Assembly: GCA_035574175.1 (NCBI GenBank)
Contig: DATLZB010000141.1
Location: 1 to 12,509, forward strand
Source: DATLZB01 sp035574175
Lineage (GTDB): Bacteria > Pseudomonadota > Alphaproteobacteria > Rhizobiales > Hyphomicrobiaceae
Length of the DNA stretch: 12,509 bases
Direction: 5' to 3'
Each line of letters begins with the position of its first letter. Position 1 is the first letter of the stretch. This document shows positions 1 through 5,699 of the stretch, one piece after another. Position numbers and translations under genes: made by a program. The notes under the pieces are model-generated. The model saw nothing but the letters and a program-made list of their open reading frames with translations, searched no databases and was not told the origin of the DNA.

Positions 1-109
1 CGCCACACAGCGAGATGGCGAACGCCCGCAGATTGGGGATCGAGGCGACGAGCGCCCGGCGCAACTCACCCGACGGACGCCCTTTGCGCTTGCCGGCCGG
101 CTCACTCAA
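1..109 (-). CDS. ecfG: EcfG-type RNA polymerase sigma factor, N-terminal part (runs off the left edge)
   Basis: Only the first 36 residues are visible. After a basic start the reading contains IPNLRAFAISLCG, the sequence typical of the beginning of region 2 in EcfG (ECF15) general-stress sigma factors. I chose the TTG at 109-107 as start. It is in frame, overlaps the nepR stop as TTGA, and has AGGAG eight bases upstream; a nearby GTG is out of frame. EcfG directs core RNA polymerase to GGAAC-N16/17-CGTT promoters and is held inactive by NepR until phosphorylated PhyR binds NepR. The stop/start overlap with nepR implies one transcript and translational coupling. The promoter at 374-398 has the recognition sequence of this sigma class, so autoregulation is likely. 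The rest of the gene is outside the window, so the paralogue and completeness cannot be judged. Confidence 0.85.
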   Translation of the reverse strand, partial: MSEPAGKRKGRPSGELRRALVASIPNLRAFAISLCG

Positions 110-330
110 TTGCGCCTCTCCTGTCGCTCCAGCTCTTCGAGCAATTTCACGAACTTTTCGGGCGGGGGCTCGAGCAATGCCGCATACGTGATGCCAATCA
201 TTCGCCCGAGGTGATTTTCGACGTTAGGGTCGAGCCCAGGCAAATTGGGAGCCGGCGCATCCGATCCGTTCTCCTGGCCTTTTCCGGTCTTCTGGCCTTT
301 CGTCCCGATCATGTTCATGAGCGCGTGCAT
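106..330 (-). CDS. nepR: NepR family anti-sigma factor
   Basis: A 74-residue protein. Its C-terminal half carries the NepR core: a Leu-Pro-Gly-Leu-Asp-Pro entry, a first helix containing LGRMIGITYAALL, then the Glu-Pro-Pro-Pro turn and a second helix containing KFVKLLEELERQ. In the family these two helices clamp the sigma domains of EcfG, and alternatively the sigma-like domain of PhyR. The N-terminal 30 residues are Gly/Lys-rich and probably disordered, as is usual. The frame stays open upstream to 465, but I take ATG 330 because GAGAGG lies about 12 bases before it and because the promoter at 374-398 would start transcription near 367. ATGs at 318 and 312 are alternatives. The stop overlaps the ecfG start. 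The receptor protein PhyR, usually adjacent, is not seen here. The family call is firm; the start is moderately certain. Confidence 0.9.
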   Translation of the reverse strand: MHALMNMIGTKGQKTGKGQENGSDAPAPNLPGLDPNVENHLGRMIGITYAALLEPPPEKFVKLLEELERQERRN

Positions 331-373
331 GGCGCTCGTTACCTCTCTTGCACGAGACCAGCGCACGCGAAGG

Positions 374-398
374 AACGCCCGGCTCGAAGCAAGGTTCC
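374..398 (-). promoter_or_regulatory. EcfG-type promoter of nepR-ecfG
   Basis: On the minus strand GGAAC (398-394) is followed by 16 bases and CGTT (377-374), an exact match to the general-stress sigma consensus. Transcription would start near 367, giving a leader of about 37 bases before the nepR ATG at 330. This implies positive autoregulation of the sigma factor. The same bases read on the plus strand give GGAAC-N16-GGTT, a one-mismatch site pointing the other way. Confidence 0.88.
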
Positions 399-435
399 CG
401 GAACCCAAACGCGCATTGACGCTAGGCCGCGCAAG

Positions 436-460
436 GGAACCAACACGGCTGCGGAGCGTT
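436..460 (+). promoter_or_regulatory. EcfG-type promoter of the PRC-barrel gene
   Basis: GGAAC (436-440), 16 bases, CGTT (457-460): an exact general-stress promoter. The expected start of transcription is near 467, with a leader of about 46 bases to the ATG at 513. It stands back to back with the nepR promoter; the two -35 boxes are 37 bases apart. Confidence 0.88.
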
Positions 461-512
461 GGCACGTCATGCCGTCACCTGGAACGGCCCTTCCGCAATC
501 GAGAGGTTCGAG

Positions 513-1061
513 ATGAGGAAACTTCTGACGACGATTTCAGTCGCGAGCATGCTCGCTGTTGCTCCGGCGCTGGCCCAGCAGATCGGCCCGGGGTCGCAGC
601 CGAGCTCTCCTCCATCGAGCATGCCGGATAAGAGCTCGCCTCCGTCCAGCATGGACAAGTCGGCGCCGGACAAGACCGCTCCGAAGACACCTGGCGCGGC
701 GGCTGAGGCTCCCGACGCCAAGGCCAGCATGGGCGACTATCGCGCCAGCAATCTTCTCAACGCGAGCCTCAAGAATGCCTCTGGCGAGAGCGTCGGCGAC
801 ATCAACGACCTGCTGCTCGACAGCGACGGGAAGATCACCCATGTCATCGTCGGCGTCGGCGGCTTCCTCGGCATCGGCGAGCGTGACGTTGCGTTGAGGT
901 TCGACCAGGTGCAGTTGTCGCGCGATTCGAACAACCGCCTGTCCGCCACCGCAAGTGTGACCAAGGAGAGCCTGAAGACAGCGCCGGAGTGGAAGGACCC
1001 CAACGCGAACACCTCGCAGACCTCCTCGCCGTCCTCGACCCCGTCGAAGCCGAGCAAGTAA
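513..1061 (+). CDS. Exported PRC-barrel domain protein
   Basis: A 182-residue protein starting with a classic signal peptide (MRKLL, hydrophobic stretch, cut after Ala-Leu-Ala near residue 21). A Ser/Pro/Lys-rich linker follows (about 22-70) in which a Pro-Pro-Ser-Ser-Met motif recurs. The PRC-barrel domain covers about 72-145, with the Gly-Glu-x-Val-Gly-Asp-Ile-Asn-Asp turn and a Gly-Gly-Phe-Leu-Gly-Ile-Gly loop followed by a strand (VALRFDQV). The tail is again Ser/Pro-rich. PRC-barrels are small beta domains that mediate protein contacts; exported versions of this shape are common in Rhizobiales and their exact role is unknown. ATG 513 has GAGAGG six bases upstream and begins the signal peptide. 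It has its own EcfG-type promoter and is divergent from nepR, so it is probably a stress-induced periplasmic protein. Confidence 0.85.
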   Translation: MRKLLTTISVASMLAVAPALAQQIGPGSQPSSPPSSMPDKSSPPSSMDKSAPDKTAPKTPGAAAEAPDAKASMGDYRASNLLNASLKNASGESVGDINDLLLDSDGKITHVIVGVGGFLGIGERDVALRFDQVQLSRDSNNRLSATASVTKESLKTAPEWKDPNANTSQTSSPSSTPSKPSK

Positions 1062-1082
1062 CATCCAAGCGGTGCGCAACAA

Positions 1083-1139
1083 GCAATGGCTTGACTGCCA
1101 TTGCCCGCACCTGGACCCGGCCGCGAGCGCGGCCGGGTC
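1083..1139 (+). terminator. Two tandem hairpins after the PRC-barrel gene
   Basis: Two perfect inverted repeats follow the stop codon. GCAATGGC/GCCATTGC has an 8-bp stem and 6-base loop (1083-1104). GACCCGGCCGC/GCGGCCGGGTC has an 11-bp stem and 4-base loop (1114-1139). The second would be very stable. No run of T follows, so this may be an imperfect intrinsic terminator or an mRNA 3'-end stabiliser. It sits between the PRC-barrel gene and the next promoter, which fits separation of two transcription units. Confidence 0.6.
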
Positions 1140-1180
1140 GATTCCTGTCGCTTCCTGGCCCTGCACCGCATCTCCGTAAG

Positions 1181-1206
1181 GGAACCATCCCTGCGTGCGT
1201 AGCGTT
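1181..1206 (+). promoter_or_regulatory. EcfG-type promoter of the single-domain receiver gene
   Basis: GGAAC (1181-1185), 17 bases, CGTT (1203-1206), an exact match. The ATG at 1215 is only eight bases past the CGTT, so transcription should begin at or just before the start codon. The element extends to GGAACC...CGTTCC, so the minus strand also reads GGAAC-N17-GGTT, a one-mismatch site facing the PRC-barrel gene. Confidence 0.82.
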
Positions 1207-1214
1207 CCGGCAAC

Positions 1215-1613
1215 ATGCCGGCCGTCGACCGCAATGACGCCCATCGGATCGTTGTCCTCGTCGTCGAGGACGAGCCGTTAGTGCGCTTGCTGATGGTCGA
1301 GGTGCTGAGGGAGGCCGGGTTCGACGTGATCGAAGCCAGGACGGCTGACGAAGGCATGAAGCTGCTCGACCGGGAGGGCGCGATCCGGGCCGTCGTCAGC
1401 GACATCGAGACCCCCGGGCAACACGACGGCTTTGCCTTGGCTTGGCATGCCCGCCTGAGACCCTCCGCCAAACCGGTCGTACTCGTTTCCGGCCAGCTCG
1501 TGCCTGCCGCCGACGAGCTTCCATCGGGAACGCGCTTCATTCAGAAGCCGGTGGACCCGCCCATCCTCGTGCGCGAGGTTCGCGAAGCGGTGCTCTCCCA
1601 GCGCGCGGCGTGA
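1215..1613 (+). CDS. Single-domain (CheY-like) response regulator
   Basis: A 132-residue protein made of one receiver domain. The acidic pocket is in VVEDEP (about residues 17-22), the phospho-acceptor Asp is in VVSDIETPG, the switch Ser is in VLVSGQ, and the conserved Lys is in IQKPVDPP. All catalytic residues are present, so it should accept phosphate from a histidine kinase. No output domain is present, so it probably acts as a phosphate carrier or sink, or binds a partner protein. Single-domain receivers such as SdrG and MrrA modulate the general stress response in other alphaproteobacteria, but this one lacks their FAT-G-U/Y motif, so I do not equate them. ATG 1215 is the only sensible start; no Shine-Dalgarno is seen, and the promoter position suggests a leaderless mRNA. 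It probably takes phosphate from one of the nearby HWE kinases (inference). Confidence 0.87.
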   Translation: MPAVDRNDAHRIVVLVVEDEPLVRLLMVEVLREAGFDVIEARTADEGMKLLDREGAIRAVVSDIETPGQHDGFALAWHARLRPSAKPVVLVSGQLVPAADELPSGTRFIQKPVDPPILVREVREAVLSQRAA

Positions 1614-1617
1614 GCCG

Positions 1618-1643
1618 GGAACGAAACGCGGCATCGCCACGTT
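1618..1643 (+). promoter_or_regulatory. EcfG-type promoter of the 25-aa/DUF1328 pair
   Basis: GGAAC (1618-1622), 17 bases, CGTT (1640-1643), an exact match starting five bases after the stop of the receiver gene. Transcription would begin near 1650, about 31 bases before the ATG at 1681, which has AAGGA nine bases upstream. Confidence 0.85.
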
Positions 1644-1680
1644 GATCACTGGCTAAGGCTCACAGAAAGGACAGTGACCG

Positions 1681-1758
1681 ATGCGCGGCGTGCTCCTTTG
1701 GCTCATCGGCATTCCATTGCCGATCATCCTTCTGCTTTACCTGTTCGGCTATCTCTGA
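1681..1758 (+). CDS. 25-residue single-pass membrane peptide
   Basis: A tiny reading frame encoding 25 residues, almost entirely one hydrophobic helix: it begins MRGVLLWLIGIPLP and ends LYLFGYL. The single Arg at position 3 suggests the N-terminus stays in the cytoplasm. Support for its being real: an exact EcfG-type promoter 38 bases upstream, AAGGA at 1667-1671 nine bases before the ATG, and a membrane gene directly downstream in the same orientation. Very short hydrophobic proteins with a similar Ile-Pro-x-Pro-Ile-Ile core occur in Rhizobiales (from memory, not searched). Its function is unknown; a stress-induced membrane or envelope peptide is the natural inference. Confidence 0.7.
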   Translation: MRGVLLWLIGIPLPIILLLYLFGYL

Positions 1759-1806
1759 GGAAGCTCGTTCGGCCGATCCGCTGCGCAAAAAGGACGATGA
1801 TGGATC

Positions 1807-1980
1807 ATGGGTAATCTGCTTCATTATGCGATCGTTTTCCTGATCGTGGCATTGATCGCAGCAGCCGTCGGCTTTGGCGGGGTGGCGGGCGTGGCCATGG
1901 AGGGCGCGCGCCTGTTGTTCTGGATCTTTATCGTCCTCTTCGCCATCTCCTTGGTCGCGGGCGTCCTGCGCCGCGGCTAG
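1807..1980 (+). CDS. DUF1328 family small membrane protein
   Basis: A 57-residue protein with two hydrophobic helices joined by a glycine-rich turn. It begins MGNLLHYAIVFLIVALIAA, then has the GFGGVAG turn, and ends with WIFIVLFAISLVAGVLRRG. This is the complete DUF1328 (YtjA-like) pattern at normal length. DUF1328 proteins are inner-membrane proteins of unknown function, often stress-induced. The gene starts 48 bases after the 25-residue peptide ends and has no promoter of its own that I can see, so the two probably share the promoter at 1618. An AGGA lies 12 bases before ATG 1807, which is rather far; a 5-codon frame at 1797-1814 overlaps the start and could couple translation, but this is speculative. 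Confidence 0.88.
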   Translation: MGNLLHYAIVFLIVALIAAAVGFGGVAGVAMEGARLLFWIFIVLFAISLVAGVLRRG

Positions 1981-1985
1981 CTCGG

Positions 1986-2200
1986 TCAGCCGCGGCTGTA
2001 GCCTCCGATGATACAGCTCGCGCAAGCCGGCGCCATAATGACGAAGGAGGGGGCAACCTCTTCGGACTGGCCGCACGTTTCATCGGTGTGTCGCTACCGA
2101 AATGGGGGATCTGCTCGGCCGGACGGTCGGCGGGATTGAGCGGCGTCCACACCGGCCCAAGCGCAACGGCATTGACGCGGATGCCGCGATCGAGGAGGTG
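1986..2200 (-). pseudogene. Remnant of a short-chain dehydrogenase/reductase gene (C-terminal part, frameshifted)
   Basis: The minus strand from about 2200 encodes the SDR segment DRGIRVNAVALGPVWTPLN followed by Pro-Ala-Asp-Arg-Pro-Ala-Glu, then a Phe-Gly-x-Asp-Thr-Pro-Met-Lys-Arg motif. This is the post-active-site region of YghA-like SDR oxidoreductases. Near 2048 the frame shifts: the next frame continues with SEEVAPSFVIMA and IIGGY up to a TGA at 1986-1988, matching the usual Pro-Glu-Glu-Val-Ala-Pro and Tyr-Ile-Thr-Gly end. The N-terminal two thirds (NAD-binding Gly motif, catalytic Tyr-x-x-x-Lys) are absent, and DUF6496 sits where they would be. This is a decayed gene fragment with no expected activity. 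Confidence 0.75.
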
Positions 2201-2244
2201 AGCCGGCCCGGCGCTCCAGGTCCCGCGCTCCACGACGCGCTAGC

Positions 2245-2427
2245 TCACCCGTGCTTGCGCTTGGGCACCTTCTTGCCCTTGCGCCGGGCCTGCGAAAGCC
2301 CGATGGCTATCGCCTGCTTGCGGCTTTTCACTTTGCGTCCGCTGCCGCTTCGGAGAGTGCCGCCCTTGCGCTTGCGCATGGCTCGCTCCACGTCCTTGGA
2401 GGCACTTTTCGAGTATTTCCGCGCCAT
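2245..2427 (-). CDS. DUF6496 family small basic protein
   Basis: A 60-residue, very Lys/Arg-rich protein. It opens MARKYSKSASKDVERAMRKR and continues through a Gly-Thr-Leu-x-Ser-Gly segment to KSRKQAIAIGLSQARRKGKK. This pattern and length match DUF6496, small proteins frequent in Rhizobiales and other soil bacteria. The charge suggests nucleic-acid binding, but no function is established. ATG 2427 has AAGGA seven bases upstream. No EcfG-type site precedes it. It lies 67 bases after the SH3 gene on the same strand and might be expressed by readthrough. Downstream is the SDR remnant, so this gene appears to have ended up inside a decayed locus. Confidence 0.85.
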   Translation of the reverse strand: MARKYSKSASKDVERAMRKRKGGTLRSGSGRKVKSRKQAIAIGLSQARRKGKKVPKRKHG

Positions 2428-2456
2428 CCTTGTGTCCTTTTTCGATGAGGCCGGCC

Positions 2457-2480
2457 AGGTCCCGAAGCCCGGCCGGACCT
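2457..2480 (-). other. GC-rich hairpin between the SH3 gene and DUF6496
   Basis: AGGTC (2457-2461) pairs with GACCT (2476-2480) around an inner CCG/CGG stem, in the 67-base gap. There is no T-run on the minus strand, so it could be a partial terminator, a processing site or chance in GC-rich DNA. Confidence 0.3.
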
Positions 2481-2494
2481 GCTGTCAGCCCTCG

Positions 2495-3202
2495 CTACCT
2501 ACCGCTGCGGCGCTCCGCGTTGCGGCCGCCGCGATGGCCCCTGGGCTCTGCCCGAAACCCACGAGCACCTGACGGTCGCTCACGCCGCTCGGTTCTGAGC
2601 TGCGCGTGGCCCGCATCTCCGCGCGGCTCCGCGCGGAGGAAGGTGCGGCGTTCCACACCCACTCTTCGCTCGGCACGATCGGCGCGTCGCTCCTGCCGCC
2701 GCTCGATGAGGCCCTCGCGCCGGCTCTCCCGCCGCTCGGTCCCCTCGTCCCGCCGCTCCCGGCGCCGATCGGCCCGTTGATCGCGGCGCTCGTCGCGCCA
2801 GAACCGGTACCATCGCACGCGCTCGCGATACCAAGGGCGATGCCGGTAGTGACGGTCCCAGTAGGTCTCGACCGAGAACGTGACGATGGGCAGCCCAACA
2901 GTCGGACCGTACTCAACGATCGGCACATAGGTTCCATCGCTCAGGTGTTCCAAATAGCTTGCGCTCACCCAGCCGCGGGCATCCCGCCACACGACGTCGC
3001 ACCACTCGTAGTCGCGCACGCACCCGAACACGGTCACCTGCGAGTTGTCCGGAATGACCTCGACCACCGGGAAGCTGATCGAGGGTCCGGCGCGCATATT
3101 GAGGTCGGTCGTCACGATGGCCGTCTCCTGGGCCGCTGCGACGCCGGGAAGCGCCGCAAGCGACAAGGCTGCGGCGGCCAGCGGCAGTACCTGTCGTCGC
3201 AT
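2495..3202 (-). CDS. Exported SH3-domain protein with Arg/Glu-rich tail
   Basis: A 235-residue protein. A signal peptide (MRRQVLPLAAAALSLAALPG..., cut after Ala-Ala-Ala near residue 24) is followed by a bacterial SH3 (SH3b) domain at about 27-90, with LNMRAGPSISFPVV, a VTVFGCVRDYEWCDV strand pair and GWVSASYLEHL. These are the conserved SH3b landmarks. A Tyr/Trp-rich stretch (about 115-145, WDRHYRHRPWYRERVRWYRF) leads into a long tail of Arg-Arg-Glu/Asp repeats ending in Gly/Arg-rich sequence. SH3b domains in exported proteins usually bind cell-wall peptides or glycans; the polycationic tail could bind anionic envelope polymers (inference). ATG 3202 has GGAG nine bases upstream and starts the signal peptide; an in-frame ATG at 3220 has worse spacing. 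A variant EcfG-type site lies at 3299-3323. Confidence 0.8.
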   Translation of the reverse strand: MRRQVLPLAAAALSLAALPGVAAAQETAIVTTDLNMRAGPSISFPVVEVIPDNSQVTVFGCVRDYEWCDVVWRDARGWVSASYLEHLSDGTYVPIVEYGPTVGLPIVTFSVETYWDRHYRHRPWYRERVRWYRFWRDERRDQRADRRRERRDEGTERRESRREGLIERRQERRADRAERRVGVERRTFLRAEPRGDAGHAQLRTERRERPSGARGFRAEPRGHRGGRNAERRSGR

Positions 3203-3298
3203 ATCTGGTTTCTCCGTCATCCTGATGTGTCTGGATCTCAGCGTGTGGACTGGTGGCGGTCTCTTGCGAGCCCGACTGTCGCAGCCCGTCGCAGGAGA

Positions 3299-3323
3299 AA
3301 CTGCAGCGGCGCCCGATGGTTCC
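3299..3323 (-). promoter_or_regulatory. Possible EcfG-type promoter of the SH3 gene (one mismatch)
   Basis: On the minus strand GGAAC (3323-3319), 16 bases, AGTT (3302-3299). The -35 is exact and the first base of the -10 differs from CGTT. The predicted leader is about 90 bases. It is weaker than the other sites and could be chance. Confidence 0.4.
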
Positions 3324-3419
3324 TGCCTCGGCATGTGCTGACGCCTGCATTCGGTGGCGGCACTTTGGCGCGCACCGGGGCGAGAATGCGGACTGATTTG
3401 GGCAGGGATCGCCGGCCGG

Positions 3420-5393
3420 CTAATCGGTGATCGCGCTGAGCCGGCTCCTGACCTCGTAGCGAACGCCCTCTGGATCGAACTCGATCTGAGAGGGCGCCTC
3501 CGAGTAGGCAGCCATCACATGCTCAAGCACGGCACTGCCGAATCCCTTGCCGGTCGGTTGCTTGACCGGCGGGCCACCCCGCTCCTGCCAGCGTAAGGCA
3601 AGCACGCGATCTTGCTCGGGTCCCTCGATCGACCAGGTGATGTGCACCTGGCCGGTCGCGTTGGACAGCGCGCCGTACTTGGCGGCGTTGGTTGCGAGTT
3701 CGTGCAGCGCCAAGGCGAAGTCCTGCGCGGCGCGGGCGCTGAGCACCAGGCTCGGCCCTGCGATGTCGGCACGGCCCGGATAGGGGCTGAGCTCGGCGCG
3801 CACGACGTCGGCGAGATCGGCGCCCTGCCACTCGGCCTCGACAAGAAGCGCGTGGGTCTGAGCGAGCGAGCGCAGCCGCGCCAGCACGCTTTCCTGGGCT
3901 TCCTCGACCGTTCGCTTGCCGGCAAAGCTGCGCGCGACCACCGCCTGTACCACCGAGTAGATGTTCTTGGTGCGGTGCTGTATTTCCCGGGCGAGCAACT
4001 CTTGGCGCGCCTGCGCCCGCTTGCGCTCACTGATGTCGCGGGCGATTTTGGACGCACCGATGACGTTGCCAAGCGCGTCCCTAATCGGCGAGACGCTGAG
4101 CGAAACGTCGATCAGGCTGCCGTCCTTTGCGACCCGCACCGTTTCGTAGTGAGGTACGCGCTCGCCGCGCCCAATGCGATCCAGTATCTCGGGCTCCTCG
4201 TTGTGCCGGTCCACGGGAATCAACAGCGTGCCGGGCTTGCCGATGGCTTCCCGCGGAGTGTAGCCGAACAGCCGCTCCGCTCCGCGGTTCCAGCTCGTGA
4301 TGATGCCCGACAGGTCCTTGCTGATGATGGCATCCTCCGACTCCTCCACGATCGCGGTCAGCAACTTGACCTCCGCCTCAGCCCGGGCGCGGGCCTGCTC
4401 CGCCGCGATCCGCCCCAGGCCGAAGCTGAGCTGGCGGGCTATGGTGAGGGCAGGTTCGATCTCGTCTGCCGAATAGGAGCGCGGAGCCTCATCATACATC
4501 ATGATCTTGCCGATAAGCCTGTTGTCGGCAACAAGCGGAATGAACGCCACCGCGCGAATGCCTTCTGCCTCGAGCGCCCGCGTCAGCTCCGGGGCAAGAT
4601 TCGCAGCCTGGGCGTCTTCGATCACGATCGGCTGCGGATCCGTCGCCTGCGGCGGCCACGGCGAATGGCCTTCCACGGCACGACGGTAGGGCTCGGAGAG
4701 CCCGCGCGAGACTGCGAACCGCATTACCCCTCCCCCGTCCAAGAGCAGGACCGAGGCGCGATCGCAATCGAGCGCATCGGCAACCGCCTCAAGGGCGGCA
4801 TCGACCATCTCCTGCCGGGTGGCCGCGCGATAGAGCCGGTCGGTGAAGCGGTAGAGCGCGGTCTGCTGTTGCGCGCGCTTGGCGAACCGAGCCTCCCAGC
4901 GTTTGTGCTCCGACAAGTCGACCAGCATGTTGACGGCACCGACCAATCTCCCGGCAGGGTCGAAGAGGGGGCTCGGATAGGGGAGAAAGGGTACTCTCGT
5001 GCCGTCGGGGCGCTCGGCAACCGCCTCCATACCGTGCACGGGACGCCGCTCGCGGAGGGCAATGGCCATCGGACACAGCTCGTGCGGCATCGGCGTACCG
5101 TCCGGGTGGTAGAGCCGCCACGACCCGCAGAACTCGCTCTCGCCGAGCTCGGGGCGGCAGCCCCAAAGCTTGGCGGCCGCCTCGTTGTAGTAGGTGATGC
5201 GGCCTTCGGGGTCGGTCGTGTAGATGGCGGCCGGCAACAAGTCGATCAGCGATCCGGCCGCGAGAAAGGTCGGCATCACAAGCGCGGCGCCACTTGCGCC
5301 CTCATCGCCGGTAGGCGAACCGTTGTGCGGTTCGCTTGTGCACAACCCAGCCTCATTCTCTCCCGCCGCTGAACTTCCGAACGCATTGTTCAC
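3420..5393 (-). CDS. PAS-GAF-PAS HWE-family sensor histidine kinase
   Basis: A 657-residue kinase without membrane segments, so probably cytoplasmic. Domains: PAS at about 45-160 (starting SLIDLLPAAIYTTDPEGRI), GAF at about 180-330, a short coiled coil, PAS at about 343-460 (EDAIISKDLSGIITSWN, ending ARDISERK), then the HWE transmitter. The phospho-acceptor His is about residue 473 in EIQHRTKNIYSVV. The N-box is HELATNAAKYGALS (His 564, Asn 569), and the family Trp-x-Glu is in LRWQERGGPP (Trp 602). There is no receiver, so phosphate must go to a separate protein. HWE/HisKA_2 kinases are the class that phosphorylates PhyR in alphaproteobacteria. I prefer GTG 5393 (GGAG seven bases upstream) over TTG 5420 with no clear ribosome site. 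It is divergent from the AI-2E permease; no EcfG-type site precedes it. The ligands of PAS and GAF cannot be predicted. Confidence 0.9.
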   Translation of the reverse strand: MNNAFGSSAAGENEAGLCTSEPHNGSPTGDEGASGAALVMPTFLAAGSLIDLLPAAIYTTDPEGRITYYNEAAAKLWGCRPELGESEFCGSWRLYHPDGTPMPHELCPMAIALRERRPVHGMEAVAERPDGTRVPFLPYPSPLFDPAGRLVGAVNMLVDLSEHKRWEARFAKRAQQQTALYRFTDRLYRAATRQEMVDAALEAVADALDCDRASVLLLDGGGVMRFAVSRGLSEPYRRAVEGHSPWPPQATDPQPIVIEDAQAANLAPELTRALEAEGIRAVAFIPLVADNRLIGKIMMYDEAPRSYSADEIEPALTIARQLSFGLGRIAAEQARARAEAEVKLLTAIVEESEDAIISKDLSGIITSWNRGAERLFGYTPREAIGKPGTLLIPVDRHNEEPEILDRIGRGERVPHYETVRVAKDGSLIDVSLSVSPIRDALGNVIGASKIARDISERKRAQARQELLAREIQHRTKNIYSVVQAVVARSFAGKRTVEEAQESVLARLRSLAQTHALLVEAEWQGADLADVVRAELSPYPGRADIAGPSLVLSARAAQDFALALHELATNAAKYGALSNATGQVHITWSIEGPEQDRVLALRWQERGGPPVKQPTGKGFGSAVLEHVMAAYSEAPSQIEFDPEGVRYEVRSRLSAITD

Positions 5394-5495
5394 GGCCGAT
5401 CTCCGGAGGGTGTGCGGCAAAAGGTGCCTACTTCTGCGCTGACTTGGATCACCCTAGTCCGCCCACGACACATGGGCAATCCTGAGCGCAAGTGA

Positions 5496-5544
5496 AAATC
5501 GATCAGATATCAATGGCTCCTTGTGCTGTATGCACGATCGATTT
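5496..5544. repeat. Inverted repeat AAATCGATC / GATCGATTT in the divergent intergenic region
   Basis: Perfect 9-base arms at 5496-5504 and 5536-5544, separated by 31 bases, between the HWE kinase and the AI-2E permease. This is AT-richer than its surroundings. It could be an operator bound by a dimer at two half-sites or a weak hairpin; no known motif is recognised. Confidence 0.35.
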
Positions 5545-5609
5545 CAGCAAATCCGTGTCGTTCAGCAAACGCGTGCCGGGTCCCCGTTTACGCGGCCTCC
5601 GCCCGTCAG

Positions 5610-5635
5610 GGAACCGAGCATCCGATTGAGCCGTT
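5610..5635 (+). promoter_or_regulatory. EcfG-type promoter of the AI-2E permease
   Basis: GGAAC (5610-5614), 17 bases, CGTT (5632-5635), an exact match. Transcription would start near 5642, about 58 bases before ATG 5700. This rules out the longer open frame that begins at 5523, upstream of the promoter. Confidence 0.85.
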
Positions 5636-5699
5636 GGTGAGTAGAAGCCCCAGTTGTCGAGCGCACGAGCGGCGCGCGGAGCAGGCGAGAAAAACGTCG

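Noticed and set aside
481..485. Another GGAAC at 481-485 in front of the PRC-barrel gene
   Set aside because: No CGTT-like box follows at 16-17 bases, and the start codon would be too close to fit a promoter.
1797..1814. Five-codon frame overlapping the DUF1328 start
   Set aside because: Too short to support as a gene; AGGA lies only two bases before it. It is mentioned only as a possible coupling element.
3612..5372. Very long open frame (586 codons) on the plus strand opposite the PAS-GAF-PAS kinase
   Set aside because: It is the antisense shadow of a GC-rich gene. The minus strand shows clear PAS, GAF and HWE motifs, and the plus-strand reading has no recognisable domain and no ribosome site.
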